In this document: positions 26,226 through 36,412 of the stretch, in pieces
Layout: each line of letters begins with the position of its first letter
Position numbering within the stretch: the first letter of the stretch is position 1
Assembly (NCBI RefSeq): GCF_001546855.1
Contig: NZ_KQ958151.1
Span: 1-64,000, forward strand
Direction: 5' to 3'
Source of the DNA: Megasphaera sp. MJR8396C
GTDB lineage: Bacteria; Bacillota; Negativicutes; Veillonellales; Megasphaeraceae
Length of the DNA stretch: 64,000 bases
Notes under the pieces: generated by a model
The model's input: the letters and a program-made list of their open reading frames with translations, nothing else
Databases searched by the model: none
Told to the model about the DNA's origin: nothing
Position numbers and translations under genes: made by a program

Positions 26226-26963
26226 ATGATTTATACTTACGATGGAAGTTTTTTCGGATACCTGTCGGCCGTCTTTGACGCCTGGCATGATGGCCTCGGC
26301 CAGGTGGAAGATATCTGTTTAGAAAGGGATGCGGCATCGCTTTTTTCAGCGCCGCATTTCGTTGCGACCGACGACAGCAAGGCCCGGCGCATCCTCGATG
26401 CACTCCTCATGCAGTGTGGTCCGAAGGCCTGCCACTATTTTTACTACGCCTTTTTGTCGGAGCCGAAACGAGGCGGGCTTACCTTACTGGGGTATTTGAG
26501 AAAGGCCTTTTATTATAAGCTGGCCTTCCTCGACCACCGCAGCGAGGCCGATATTTGGACGGTATGCCAATGGGCGAGAAAGACCGGCAACGAGCGCCAT
26601 AAATTGCTGGGCCTGGCCCGTTTTCAGGAACTGTCGGACGGCATGCTGTACTGCCGGCTGAAGCCGACGTGCTGCGTCGTGCCGGTCATGGTCCCGCACT
26701 TTGTCCGCCGCCTTCCCGGCGAACGCTGGGTCCTCCATGACATAAGGCGGGGCTTTGGCGTTTACTACGATCGGGAAAAACCGATCATGGTTACCATTCC
26801 CGACGTACAGGCTGGGCCGGAATTGTCGGCCGATGAGCTGGCTATTGAACGGGCCTGGCAGAATTATTACCGTACGATTGCCATCCCGTCGCGGAAAAAT
26901 GAGGCCCTGCGCCGCAGTTTTATGCCTAAAAAATATTGGCCCACACTCATTGAAATGAAGTGA
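26226..26963 (+). CDS. DUF4130 (TIGR03915-type) putative DNA metabolism protein
   Basis: 245 residues opening IYTYDGSFFGYLSAVFDAW, the family's typical start. A middle region has the RFQELSDGMLYCRLKPTCCV stretch and the end reads FMPKKYWPTLIEM, as in relatives. It begins 10 bases after the radical SAM stop, so the two form a pair. In some proteobacteria the DUF4130 domain is fused to a uracil-DNA glycosylase domain; here there is no glycosylase. Inferred role: partner of the radical SAM protein in repair of a DNA base lesion. Confidence 0.88.
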   Translation: MIYTYDGSFFGYLSAVFDAWHDGLGQVEDICLERDAASLFSAPHFVATDDSKARRILDALLMQCGPKACHYFYYAFLSEPKRGGLTLLGYLRKAFYYKLAFLDHRSEADIWTVCQWARKTGNERHKLLGLARFQELSDGMLYCRLKPTCCVVPVMVPHFVRRLPGERWVLHDIRRGFGVYYDREKPIMVTIPDVQAGPELSADELAIERAWQNYYRTIAIPSRKNEALRRSFMPKKYWPTLIEMK

Positions 26964-27038
26964 AAAAAAGTATTTCTTTTTCCCGGCACTTGTTATATAA
27001 TAGTAACATTGGATTGGTGATAGGAAAGGTGGAATACA

Positions 27039-27467
27039 TTGAAACCTGTCTTAGTAAGTGTACAGAGTATCCAACGCGACCCGGAAGGGCAAGAGCTGAA
27101 AATAGAGCTCGTTTCCGAAGGCAAGTATTACGTTAAAGACGGTACCCAGTATATCGTCTACGAAGAAAGCGAATTGACGGAAATGAAAGGCGTTACGACG
27201 GTCATTAAGGTCTTACCCGGAGGGTCCGTCTTATTGTTGTGTCTAGGGAAACTTCGCCAGCGTCAGGAATTTCATAAGGGAAAGGTAACCTATTCCCAGT
27301 ATGAAACACCGGTTGGCACTTTTGACGTGAAGATGAAAACCTATGAGTGCCGTGCCGATCTTCAGGATGGAATCGGCACGATTTACTTGGGCTATGACGT
27401 CCATATTGAAGAAATCAGTTCCATGTATACTCAATTAACCATAACTGTGCAGGAGGATAAAGCGTAA
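27039..27467 (+). CDS. DUF1934 protein, lipocalin-like beta-barrel (YwiB type)
   Basis: 142 residues of mostly alternating beta-strand pattern, matching DUF1934 (Bacillus YwiB), including YVIYEESELTEMKG-like and TPVGTFDVKMKT elements. These are small cytoplasmic calycin-fold proteins of unknown function, regularly placed before argS. TTG start at 27039 with AAAGGTGG at 27024-27031. A -10 TATAAT (26996-27001) with TTTCTT 17 bases upstream would drive the pair. Its TAA overlaps the argS ATG. Confidence 0.85.
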   Translation: MKPVLVSVQSIQRDPEGQELKIELVSEGKYYVKDGTQYIVYEESELTEMKGVTTVIKVLPGGSVLLLCLGKLRQRQEFHKGKVTYSQYETPVGTFDVKMKTYECRADLQDGIGTIYLGYDVHIEEISSMYTQLTITVQEDKA

Positions 27468-29131
27468 TGGAAATGAAGGATTTATTGAAGCAGGGGATTA
27501 CGGAAGCCTTGAAGAAGGCTATGGATAAAGGGACGCTCCCGGCCGGTGACTATCCTGATGTCGCCTTAGAAGTGCCGCCGCAGAAAGAATTCGGCGATTT
27601 TGCCAGCAATATCGCCATGCAGTCGGCCCGCGTCGCCCATAAAGCCCCGAAACTCATTGCCCAGGCCATTGTCGATGAAATGGATTATCCCTGGCTGGAA
27701 CGGGCTGAAATCGCCGGAGCCGGCTTCATAAACTTCTTTCTGAAGAACGACGTCATTTACGATACGCTGAAACAAATCCTGGCCGCCGGTGATGCCTATG
27801 GGAAGGCTCCGCTGCGCGAAGACGATTCGGTTCAGGTCGAGTATGTCAGTGCCAATCCGACGGGCCCGCTTCACGTCGGTCATGGCCGCGGCGCCGCCTA
27901 CGGCAGCACCCTGGTCAATCTCCTGCGGGCCGCCGGCTATAACGTCCAGGCAGAATACTATATCAACGATGCCGGCAACCAGATGAATAATTTGGCGGCT
28001 TCGGTCAATGCTCGGTACTTGGAACTTTTGGGCCGGCCATCTGAAATTCCGGAAAACGGCTATCATGGCCACGACATCATCGAAACGGCTCAGGCCATCA
28101 TCGATCAGGATGGCGATAAGTACCTTGACATGCCGGAAGAAGAACGGCTTACCCTGTTTAAAGATCGGGCCTATGTCGAAAAGCTGAAGGCCCTTAAACG
28201 GGATTTGGAACATTTTAATGTTTCTTATGACAACTGGTTCAGTGAACGGACTCTCCATCCGGACGCCATCAAGGCGGCCTGCGATGTCCTGCAGGGCCGG
28301 GGAAAGATCTATGAAAAAGACGGGGCCTTGTGGCTGAAATCGACGGATTACGGCGACGATAAGGACCGCGTCGTCATCCGCGATAACGGGGTTCCGACGT
28401 ATTTGGCCGCCGATATTGCCTATCATAAGAATAAGTATGATCGGGGCTTTAAGACCATGATTAATATTTGGGGCGCCGATCATCACGGCTACGTAGCCCG
28501 CGTCAAGGCGGCTATGGCCGCCCTTGGCTATGACACGGCTCAGCTGGAAGTGTTGTTACTGCAGATGGTAAGCCTCTTCCGGGATGGACAGCAGGTCAAG
28601 ATGAGCAAGCGTACCGGTCAGGCCATTACACTGAACGAACTCATCGAAGAAGTCGGCACCGATGCGGCCCGTTACTTCTTCATCATGCGGTCCCTCGATA
28701 CGCAGCTCGATTTCGATTTGGATTTGGCTAAATCGCACAGCAACGAAAACCCTGTTTACTATATCCAGTATGCCCATGCCCGGATTTACAGCATCTATCG
28801 GCAGGCGAAAGAAGCCGGTGCCGATCTCGACAGTAACTGGTCCGACGTCAAATGGGATACCTTGACCAATGACTATGAATTGGAATTGATCAAGAAGATG
28901 GCTGCGTTCCCGGAAGAAATCCAGAATGCGGCTCGTGAACGGGCACCGCACCGCATCGCTCATTTCGTTCACGAACTGGCCAGCTTGTTCCATGCTTTCT
29001 ATAATCATTGCCGTATCATTCAGGAAGACAAGGATTTGGAAAAAGCACGGCTGGCCCTGGTCACGGCTGTACGCATTACCATTGCCAACAGCCTGGCAAT
29101 TTTAGGGGTTTCTGCTCCTGAAAAAATGTAA
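27467..29131 (+). CDS. argS: Arginyl-tRNA synthetase
   Basis: 554 residues, complete. Class I signatures: HVGHGRGAAYG (HIGH-type, after VSANPTGPL) and VKMSKRTGQ (KMSKS-type). The N-terminal Add-1 domain and the C-terminal DALR anticodon-binding domain (RIAHFVHELASLFHAFYNHCRI) are both present. It charges tRNA-Arg. It overlaps the DUF1934 gene by one base (TAATG), so it is likely translationally coupled. Confidence 0.96.
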   Translation: MEMKDLLKQGITEALKKAMDKGTLPAGDYPDVALEVPPQKEFGDFASNIAMQSARVAHKAPKLIAQAIVDEMDYPWLERAEIAGAGFINFFLKNDVIYDTLKQILAAGDAYGKAPLREDDSVQVEYVSANPTGPLHVGHGRGAAYGSTLVNLLRAAGYNVQAEYYINDAGNQMNNLAASVNARYLELLGRPSEIPENGYHGHDIIETAQAIIDQDGDKYLDMPEEERLTLFKDRAYVEKLKALKRDLEHFNVSYDNWFSERTLHPDAIKAACDVLQGRGKIYEKDGALWLKSTDYGDDKDRVVIRDNGVPTYLAADIAYHKNKYDRGFKTMINIWGADHHGYVARVKAAMAALGYDTAQLEVLLLQMVSLFRDGQQVKMSKRTGQAITLNELIEEVGTDAARYFFIMRSLDTQLDFDLDLAKSHSNENPVYYIQYAHARIYSIYRQAKEAGADLDSNWSDVKWDTLTNDYELELIKKMAAFPEEIQNAARERAPHRIAHFVHELASLFHAFYNHCRIIQEDKDLEKARLALVTAVRITIANSLAILGVSAPEKM

Positions 29132-29191
29132 TATAATTAAATGATAAGTTATGGAATAGATTTTGATTCGCAGTGGGCAGAAGCTCGATAG

Positions 29192-30808
<1,617 letters not shown>

Positions 30809-30833
30809 TAAAGCGAAGCGCTTATCAATGTAA

Positions 30834-30865
30834 AAAAGGACGTCCCTTTTCGGGGCGTCCTTTTT
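30834..30865 (+). terminator. Terminator after pyrG
   Basis: AAAAAGGACGTCCC pairs with GGGGCGTCCTTTTT around a 5-base loop; T run 30861-30865. Confidence 0.9.
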
Positions 30866-31244
30866 ACGTGCTGTATATTTTCGTGAATCTTGCAAATATC
30901 GTATAAATTCTGCGCGGCCATTCTAATTTCGGGATGCAAGGTATAAAGATACATTGGACATGGTGCATCATGTCATATCTGAATATAATATACATAATAT
31001 ATGTGCCTGGTGGAACATATATCAAAACGTTATTTTCTTTAAAAATGTGATAAATTCAGATATCTGAAAATGGGTTTGTAAACTATTTATTTGTTATTCC
31101 GTTTCCTTGAAAATCCCATAAAATGGCCATTTATACTATACAAAATAGGTGTCGTATGAAGAAATGTAAACCAAAATATCTTTTTAAATTCGGACGACGT
31201 TGGGCTTATTTTTCTTTCGCATTGCATATCATAAAAATAAGTTA

Positions 31245-31274
31245 AATGTGAAACTTTGCTCCGATTTTCACATT
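31245..31274. promoter_or_regulatory. Operator-like inverted repeat upstream of rnf
   Basis: AATGTGAAA (31245-31253) and TTTTCACATT (31265-31274) are complementary across 11 bases. The right arm ends on the -35 element of the rnf promoter. The arms resemble TGTGA-type half sites of Crp/Fnr or Rex regulators, but the spacing is longer than their usual sites, so the regulator is not identified. Confidence 0.5.
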
Positions 31275-31301
31275 GAATAATACGCTACATAATGATATAA
31301 T
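31273..31301 (+). promoter_or_regulatory. Promoter of the rnf operon
   Basis: TTGAAT (31273-31278), 17-base spacer, TATAAT (31296-31301) with an extended -10 TGA at 31293-31295. About 70 bases before rnfC. Confidence 0.75.
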
Positions 31302-31368
31302 GTAAGCGATTGGAAGCATGATTCATGTTTTTATTATTTTTCATTATATAATAATGAGGTGATTTTTG

Positions 31369-32724
31369 ATGTTGAATACCTTTAAACGAGGTGGGGTCCA
31401 TCCTGACGATGGCAAGATCTATGCAAAAGACAAAGCCATAGAAACCCCGGCAGTACCGGCTCAAGTCGTCATTCCCATGAGCCAGCACTTTGGTGCCCCC
31501 TGTACACCGACCGTCAAAGTTGGCGATATGGTTAAAAAGGGACAGCTTATCGGGACCAGTGACGCATTCTTGCATGCCGACATTCATGCATCTACGTCCG
31601 GCAAAGTCATCAAAGTTGCGCCGATGCCGCACAACATGATGGTTCAGTGCATGGCTGTCGTCATCGAAGCAGATGGTAAGGATGAATGGGTTGAAGGACT
31701 TCCCGAAGCTCACGACTGGAAACAGCTCGACAGCAAAGAAATCCTGGAACTCATCAAAAAAGCTGGCGTCGTCGGCTGCGGCGGTGCTACCTTCCCGGCT
31801 CATGTCAAACTGGCTCCGAACAAACCGGTTGATACCTTCATCGTCAATGGCGCCGAATGCGAACCGTATCTGACCTGTGACTACCGTGCGATGGTAGAAA
31901 AGGAAACGACGGATAAACTCGTAACGGGCGTCCAGATCTGCATGAAAGTGCTCGGAATTAAAACTGCTTTCATCGGAATCGAAGACAACAAACCGGAAGC
32001 CATCCAGAACCTGACCGAAGCTTTCAAAGATATTCCCGAAGTTACGGTTGTTGCCTGCAAGACCAAGTATCCTCAGGGTGCTGAAAAAATGATGATCGAA
32101 GCCTGCACGGGCCGTCAGGTCGAACCGGGCGGACTCCCGATGAACGTCGGCTGCGTCGTCAGCAACGTCGGCACGGTCATCGCTATCACCGATGCTGTCT
32201 GTCAGGGTATTCCTTTCATCGAACGCCTCACGACCGTTACGGGTGACTGCATCAAAGAACCGAAAAACCTCCGTCTTCGCATTGGTACTACCTTCCAGGA
32301 AGTTATTGACTACTGTGGCGGCTTTACGGAAAAACCGGATCGCCTGATCGCCGGCGGCCCGATGATGGGGCTGGCCCAGTATCAGCTCGACGTACCTGTT
32401 ACCAAAGGTGCTTCCGGTATCCTGGCTCTCTCTCCGGAAAAATGCCAGGCCGGCGAAGAATCTCCTTGCATCCGCTGCGGCCGCTGCGTAGAAGCATGTC
32501 CGATGGGCCTCGTTCCGAGTCAGCTCAGCATCTTCTCGTCCTGCCAGGCTTGGGATAAATGCATGGAATACGGCGTCATGAACTGTGTCGAATGCGGCAG
32601 CTGTGTCTATACCTGCCCGGCAAAACGCAATATTGTCCAGTATATCCGCAATGCAAAAGGTCAGTGCAAAGCTATTCAGCGCGAAGCGCAGGCGAAAGCA
32701 GAAGCACAGAAAGCCAATAACTAA
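31369..32724 (+). CDS. rnfC: Rnf complex subunit RnfC
   Basis: 451 residues. Seen: an N-terminal barrel-like region, a nucleotide/FMN-binding block (GVVGCGGATFPAHVKL, NGAECEPYLTCDYR), and two 4Fe-4S sets, CIRCGRCVEACPMGL and CVECGSCVYTCPAKR. RnfC is the peripheral subunit where NAD+ is reduced. GAGGTG at 31356-31361 points to the ATG at 31369; a TTG three bases earlier is less likely. First gene of the rnfCDGEAB-apbE operon. Confidence 0.95.
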   Translation: MLNTFKRGGVHPDDGKIYAKDKAIETPAVPAQVVIPMSQHFGAPCTPTVKVGDMVKKGQLIGTSDAFLHADIHASTSGKVIKVAPMPHNMMVQCMAVVIEADGKDEWVEGLPEAHDWKQLDSKEILELIKKAGVVGCGGATFPAHVKLAPNKPVDTFIVNGAECEPYLTCDYRAMVEKETTDKLVTGVQICMKVLGIKTAFIGIEDNKPEAIQNLTEAFKDIPEVTVVACKTKYPQGAEKMMIEACTGRQVEPGGLPMNVGCVVSNVGTVIAITDAVCQGIPFIERLTTVTGDCIKEPKNLRLRIGTTFQEVIDYCGGFTEKPDRLIAGGPMMGLAQYQLDVPVTKGASGILALSPEKCQAGEESPCIRCGRCVEACPMGLVPSQLSIFSSCQAWDKCMEYGVMNCVECGSCVYTCPAKRNIVQYIRNAKGQCKAIQREAQAKAEAQKANN

Positions 32725-32741
32725 TTGGAAGAAGGGATATC

Positions 32742-33779
32742 ATGAGTCCAGAAGCTAAAGGACAAACAAATGGAAAGGATGCTAAAGACATGCAGGAAAT
32801 TAAACTTACCGTAGCATCTTCACCGCATGTTCGCTGTAACGAAACCATTCCTAAGATCATGTGGAATGTTGTTGCCGCTCTCGTACCGGCTGCTGCGTTC
32901 GGCGTTTACTATTTCGGTGTCAATGCTCTCGTCAATATCATCGTCGCAATTGTCTCGGCTGTTATCTTTGAATTCTTATGGGAAAAGGCGATGCACAAAC
33001 GCATCACCATTACCGACGGCTCCGCTGTCATCACCGGCCTTCTGTTGGCTATGACCTGTCCTCCGAGCCTTCCTTGGTGGATGAGCATCGTCGGTTCCTT
33101 CCTGGCTATCGTCGTCTGTAAACAAGCGATGGGCGGCCTTGGCTACAATATCTTCAACCCGGCTCACGTCGGCCGTGCAGGCCTGATGGTTTCCTGGCCG
33201 GTCGCTATGACCACCTGGACCCAGCTCAACGGTACGGTCATCGACGGCGTCGCCGGTGCAACTCCTTTGAACGTTTTCAAACACGGCGGTTCCGATGCCC
33301 TGTTCCAGCTCTTCGGCACGAACGATTGGAGCAGCATCTATCAGAGCCTGTTCTTCGGATTCCGTAACGGTTCCCTCGGCGAAACCTCTACGGTACTCCT
33401 CATCCTCGGCGGTTTATGGCTGATCTACAAAGGCTATGTTAACTGGCAGGTCCCGGTCGTTATGATCGCAACGGTCGGTATCCTCACCGGTGCCGTATAC
33501 GGCAGTGCAAACGTTGCCCTCTTCCAGATGATGGCAGGCGGCCTTATCATTGGTGCTTTCTTCATGGCAACCGATATGGTCACGGCTCCGATTACCGTTA
33601 AAGGTCAGGTCATCTTCGCATTAGGCTGCGGCCTCATTACGGTTTTGATCCGTGTACTCGGCGGTTATCCTGAAGGGGTTTGCTACTCCATCTTGCTCAT
33701 GAATACCTTGACTCCGCTCATCGACCGTTTGGTAAAACCGACTGTCTTTGGTGCGGTAAAGACAAAGGGGGCTAAATAA
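32742..33779 (+). CDS. rnfD: Rnf complex subunit RnfD
   Basis: 345-residue membrane subunit with about nine to ten hydrophobic segments. It has the covalent-FMN site typical of RnfD/NqrB: DGVAGATPLN, in which the Thr of the S/T-G-A-T-type motif takes FMN from ApbE. The 16 residues before MQEIKLTV are hydrophilic and could be a longer N-terminus; AAGGG suits the ATG at 32742, and 32790 is an alternative start. Ion translocation is assigned to the membrane subunits. Confidence 0.94.
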   Translation: MSPEAKGQTNGKDAKDMQEIKLTVASSPHVRCNETIPKIMWNVVAALVPAAAFGVYYFGVNALVNIIVAIVSAVIFEFLWEKAMHKRITITDGSAVITGLLLAMTCPPSLPWWMSIVGSFLAIVVCKQAMGGLGYNIFNPAHVGRAGLMVSWPVAMTTWTQLNGTVIDGVAGATPLNVFKHGGSDALFQLFGTNDWSSIYQSLFFGFRNGSLGETSTVLLILGGLWLIYKGYVNWQVPVVMIATVGILTGAVYGSANVALFQMMAGGLIIGAFFMATDMVTAPITVKGQVIFALGCGLITVLIRVLGGYPEGVCYSILLMNTLTPLIDRLVKPTVFGAVKTKGAK

Positions 33780-33780
33780 A

Positions 33781-34332
33781 ATGGCAGACAAAAACGAAAG
33801 CGGGATCTTTAAGGTCGCGATGAACCTTATCCTCACCTGCCTTGTTTCCGGTTGCATTATCGGTGTCGTTTTCTTCATCACCGGCCCGATCGCTACGGCA
33901 AAAGCAGAACAGATGAAACAGGATTCGATGAAGACCCTCGTTCCCGATGCTGACAAATTCGTTCCTGTACAGGGCGAAGAAGATACGTTTATTGCTGAAA
34001 AAGGCGGCCAGAAAGTCGCTTATATCATCCCGACGGCTCCGAAAGGTTACGGCGGCCCGATCAAATTGTTGACGGCTGTATCCATGGACGGCACGGTTAT
34101 GGACTACACGGTCCTCGAAGCCAATGAAACGCCGGGCCTCGGTGATAAAGGCGCAAAATCTCCGTTTAAAGATCAGTTCAAAGGCAAGAAAATTGCCGGT
34201 CTTGAAGTCACAAAGGACAGAAGTGCAAAAGATAAGATCCAGGCATTGACTGGTGCAACGATTTCTTCCCGTGCCTTCACCTTGGGCGTTAAAGAGGCTG
34301 TTGAAAAAGCAGCACAGATGGGGGGTAAATAA
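33781..34332 (+). CDS. rnfG: Rnf complex subunit RnfG
   Basis: 183 residues: one N-terminal membrane helix and a periplasmic FMN-binding domain. The flavinylation motif is LTGATISSRA near the C-terminus, whose second Thr carries FMN through a phosphoester bond. It starts one base after rnfD ends (TAA-A-ATG). It moves electrons on the outer face of the membrane. Confidence 0.94.
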   Translation: MADKNESGIFKVAMNLILTCLVSGCIIGVVFFITGPIATAKAEQMKQDSMKTLVPDADKFVPVQGEEDTFIAEKGGQKVAYIIPTAPKGYGGPIKLLTAVSMDGTVMDYTVLEANETPGLGDKGAKSPFKDQFKGKKIAGLEVTKDRSAKDKIQALTGATISSRAFTLGVKEAVEKAAQMGGK

Positions 34333-34334
34333 TA

Positions 34335-34958
34335 ATGAATCTTTGGAAAATCTTTACTAGAGGCATTATTGAAGAAAACCCGTACTTCGTCTTGGCCTTG
34401 AGCCTGTGCCCGGGCCTTGCTGTAACGACGAGCATCGTCAACGGTTTGACCATGGGCTTTACGGTATGGTTCGTTATTACCGCCAACAACGTCGTCGTTT
34501 CGATCATTCACAAATTGATCAACAAAAAAGTACGTATTCCGGTTTATATTACATGTATCGCAACAATCGTAACCTGTGTACAGTTGTTCTTACAGGCTTA
34601 TGCTCCTGATCTGTACAAAGCCCTCGGCGTATACCTCGACCTGGTCGTCGTATTTGCTATCATCCTGGCTCGTGCTGAATCGGTCGCATCGAAAAACGGC
34701 GTCGTCGTTTCCTTCCTCGATGGCATGGGCATGGGCATGGGCTTCACCATTGCTATGTTCATCATTTCCTGCATCCGTGAAGTCATCGGCAACGGCACCT
34801 TCTTTGGTCTCGAAGTATTCGGTCCGTCTTACCAGCCGGCTCTGATCATGGCACTGCCGCCCGGAGCTTTCATGCTGATCGGTTTCATCATGGCTGGATT
34901 CAAGATTTGGAATGAACGTGTTGAAAGACAGAGACAACTGAAAGGGAGTGAAGGATAA
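34335..34958 (+). CDS. rnfE: Rnf complex subunit RnfE
   Basis: 207-residue membrane protein with six hydrophobic segments, one of the two homologous NqrD/NqrE-type subunits. Family stretches include NPYFVLALSLCPGLAVTT and DGMGMGMGFTIAMF. RnfE and RnfA each give a Cys to a [2Fe-2S] cluster inside the membrane; the LCPGLAV and FIISCIREV Cys residues are candidates. It begins two bases after rnfG, and its stop overlaps the rnfA start by one base (TAATG). Confidence 0.94.
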   Translation: MNLWKIFTRGIIEENPYFVLALSLCPGLAVTTSIVNGLTMGFTVWFVITANNVVVSIIHKLINKKVRIPVYITCIATIVTCVQLFLQAYAPDLYKALGVYLDLVVVFAIILARAESVASKNGVVVSFLDGMGMGMGFTIAMFIISCIREVIGNGTFFGLEVFGPSYQPALIMALPPGAFMLIGFIMAGFKIWNERVERQRQLKGSEG

Positions 34959-35530
34959 TGGAATACTTTACGCTGTTTATCGGGGCTGTCTTGATTAACA
35001 ACTTCGTATTGACCAAGTTCCTCGGCTTGTGTATCTTCTTCGGCGTTTCGAAAAACTTGAACGCTTCGGTCGGCATGGGTTTTGCTGTTACGGCCGTTAT
35101 CACCTTGAGTACCATCTTAGCTTGGAGCCTGTACAACTGGGTCCTCGTTCCGCTTAACCTGACCTTCTTACGGACGATTTCCTTCGTTATCCTGATTGCA
35201 AGTTTCGTACAGCTGTTGGAAATCATCATCAAGAAACAGTCTCCGACACTGTATAACATGTGGGGGATTTACCTCATGCTGATCGCGACGAACTGTATCG
35301 TTCTGTCCGTTCCGGTCATCAGTGTTACCAGTGGCTATAATTTCCTCGAAAACATCATCTTTGCTGTCGGTGCCGGCATTGGTTTCGCCATTGCTCTTAT
35401 CCTGATGGCAAGCTGCCGTGAAAAAATGGATTTTGCCGATATCCCGCATGCTATGAAGGGGACACCGATCGCCTTTGTCCTTGCAGGCATGATGTCCTTG
35501 GCATTCCTTGGCTTCTCCGGCATGATTTAA
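34958..35530 (+). CDS. rnfA: Rnf complex subunit RnfA
   Basis: 190-residue membrane protein, paralogue of RnfE with the opposite topology. Typical stretches: INNFVLTKFLGLCIFFGVSK and the later IALILMASCREKMDF; the Cys in each is a candidate ligand of the intramembrane iron-sulfur cluster. The start overlaps rnfE by one base. Confidence 0.95.
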   Translation: MEYFTLFIGAVLINNFVLTKFLGLCIFFGVSKNLNASVGMGFAVTAVITLSTILAWSLYNWVLVPLNLTFLRTISFVILIASFVQLLEIIIKKQSPTLYNMWGIYLMLIATNCIVLSVPVISVTSGYNFLENIIFAVGAGIGFAIALILMASCREKMDFADIPHAMKGTPIAFVLAGMMSLAFLGFSGMI

Positions 35531-35554
35531 GGCAAAAGGAGTTGAAAACTGATT

Positions 35555-36409
35555 ATGGATTACTCATTTATTGCGATCATGGCCGTCGTTGTCATGGTTT
35601 GTATCGGCCTTGTATTCGGTTTTATCCTTGCAAGTGCTGACAAGAAATTCGCTATGGAAGAAAATCCGCTCATCGGCGAAGTAAAAGAAGCACTGCCTCA
35701 GGGCCAGTGCGGTGCTTGTGGATTTGCCGGCTGTGCAAAATATGCGGAAGCTGTTGTACTTGACCCCGATGTTGCTCCGAACCTCTGTGTTCCCGGCAAG
35801 GCTGAAGTTGCTGAAATCGTTGCTAAATTGACCGGTAAGATTGCCGAAGCTACGGAACCGAAATTTGCTCATGTCAAATGCCGCGGCGGCAATGGCATCG
35901 CAAAATTGGCTTATGAATACAAAGGTGTTCATGACTGTGCTGCTGCAAAGATCATTCAGCAGGGTCCGAAATTCTGTAAGTTCGGTTGTTTAGGTTTTGG
36001 TAACTGCACCCGTTCCTGCCCCTTCGGTGCTATGCACATGGGCGAAGACGGACTGCCGGTTATCGACAAACGTCTCTGCACGGGCTGCGGCAAATGCGCT
36101 TCCATTTGCCCGAACCACGTCATCGAATTGCTTCCGATCAGTGCTAAAGTTGCCATCAGCTGCAGCTCCAAAGATTTTGGTGCCGCTGCTATGAAGAACT
36201 GCAAAGCAATGTGCATCGGCTGCGGTTCCTGCATGCGTAACTGCTCCCATCAGGAAGAAGGCGCTATCAAGATCGTCGACCATTTGGCCGTCGTCAATCA
36301 GGCTGTCTGCCACAACTGCGACAATGCTACCTGCATGACCAAGTGTCCGACAGGCGCTATCAATGAAATGATCAAAGGTTCTTTCAAGAAAGAAGAAAAA
36401 GTAGGTTAA
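35555..36409 (+). CDS. rnfB: Rnf complex subunit RnfB, ferredoxin-oxidising
   Basis: 284 residues: an N-terminal membrane anchor; a [4Fe-4S] domain (GQCGACGFAGCAKYAEA, then C in NLCVPG); then further Cys sets KFCKFGCLGFGNCTRSC, LCTGCGKCASICPNH, CIGCGSCMRNCSH and CHNCDNATCMTKCPTGA. This is the long clostridial form of RnfB, which takes electrons from reduced ferredoxin. AAAGGAG lies 13 bases before the ATG, a rather long spacing. Last Rnf subunit gene; apbE follows after three bases. Confidence 0.95.
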   Translation: MDYSFIAIMAVVVMVCIGLVFGFILASADKKFAMEENPLIGEVKEALPQGQCGACGFAGCAKYAEAVVLDPDVAPNLCVPGKAEVAEIVAKLTGKIAEATEPKFAHVKCRGGNGIAKLAYEYKGVHDCAAAKIIQQGPKFCKFGCLGFGNCTRSCPFGAMHMGEDGLPVIDKRLCTGCGKCASICPNHVIELLPISAKVAISCSSKDFGAAAMKNCKAMCIGCGSCMRNCSHQEEGAIKIVDHLAVVNQAVCHNCDNATCMTKCPTGAINEMIKGSFKKEEKVG

Positions 36410-36412
36410 TAG

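Larger units (their letters stand above)
30866..31368. other. Long AT-rich leader before the rnf operon
   Basis: About 500 bases with no gene. It holds an inverted pair GACATG (30957-30962)/CATGTC (30969-30974), a perfect 14-bp palindrome TTCAGATATCTGAA (31055-31068), and the rnf promoter with its inverted repeat (31245-31301). The base composition is clearly more AT-rich than the genes either side. Confidence 0.6.

Noticed and set aside
24971-26963. Phage-defence island around the radical SAM/DUF4130 pair
   Set aside because: No toxin, nuclease, methylase or integrase is near; the pair is a widespread chromosomal one.
27566-28486. 306-codon minus-strand frame opposite argS
   Set aside because: Shadow of argS; no ribosome-binding site and no protein-like motif.
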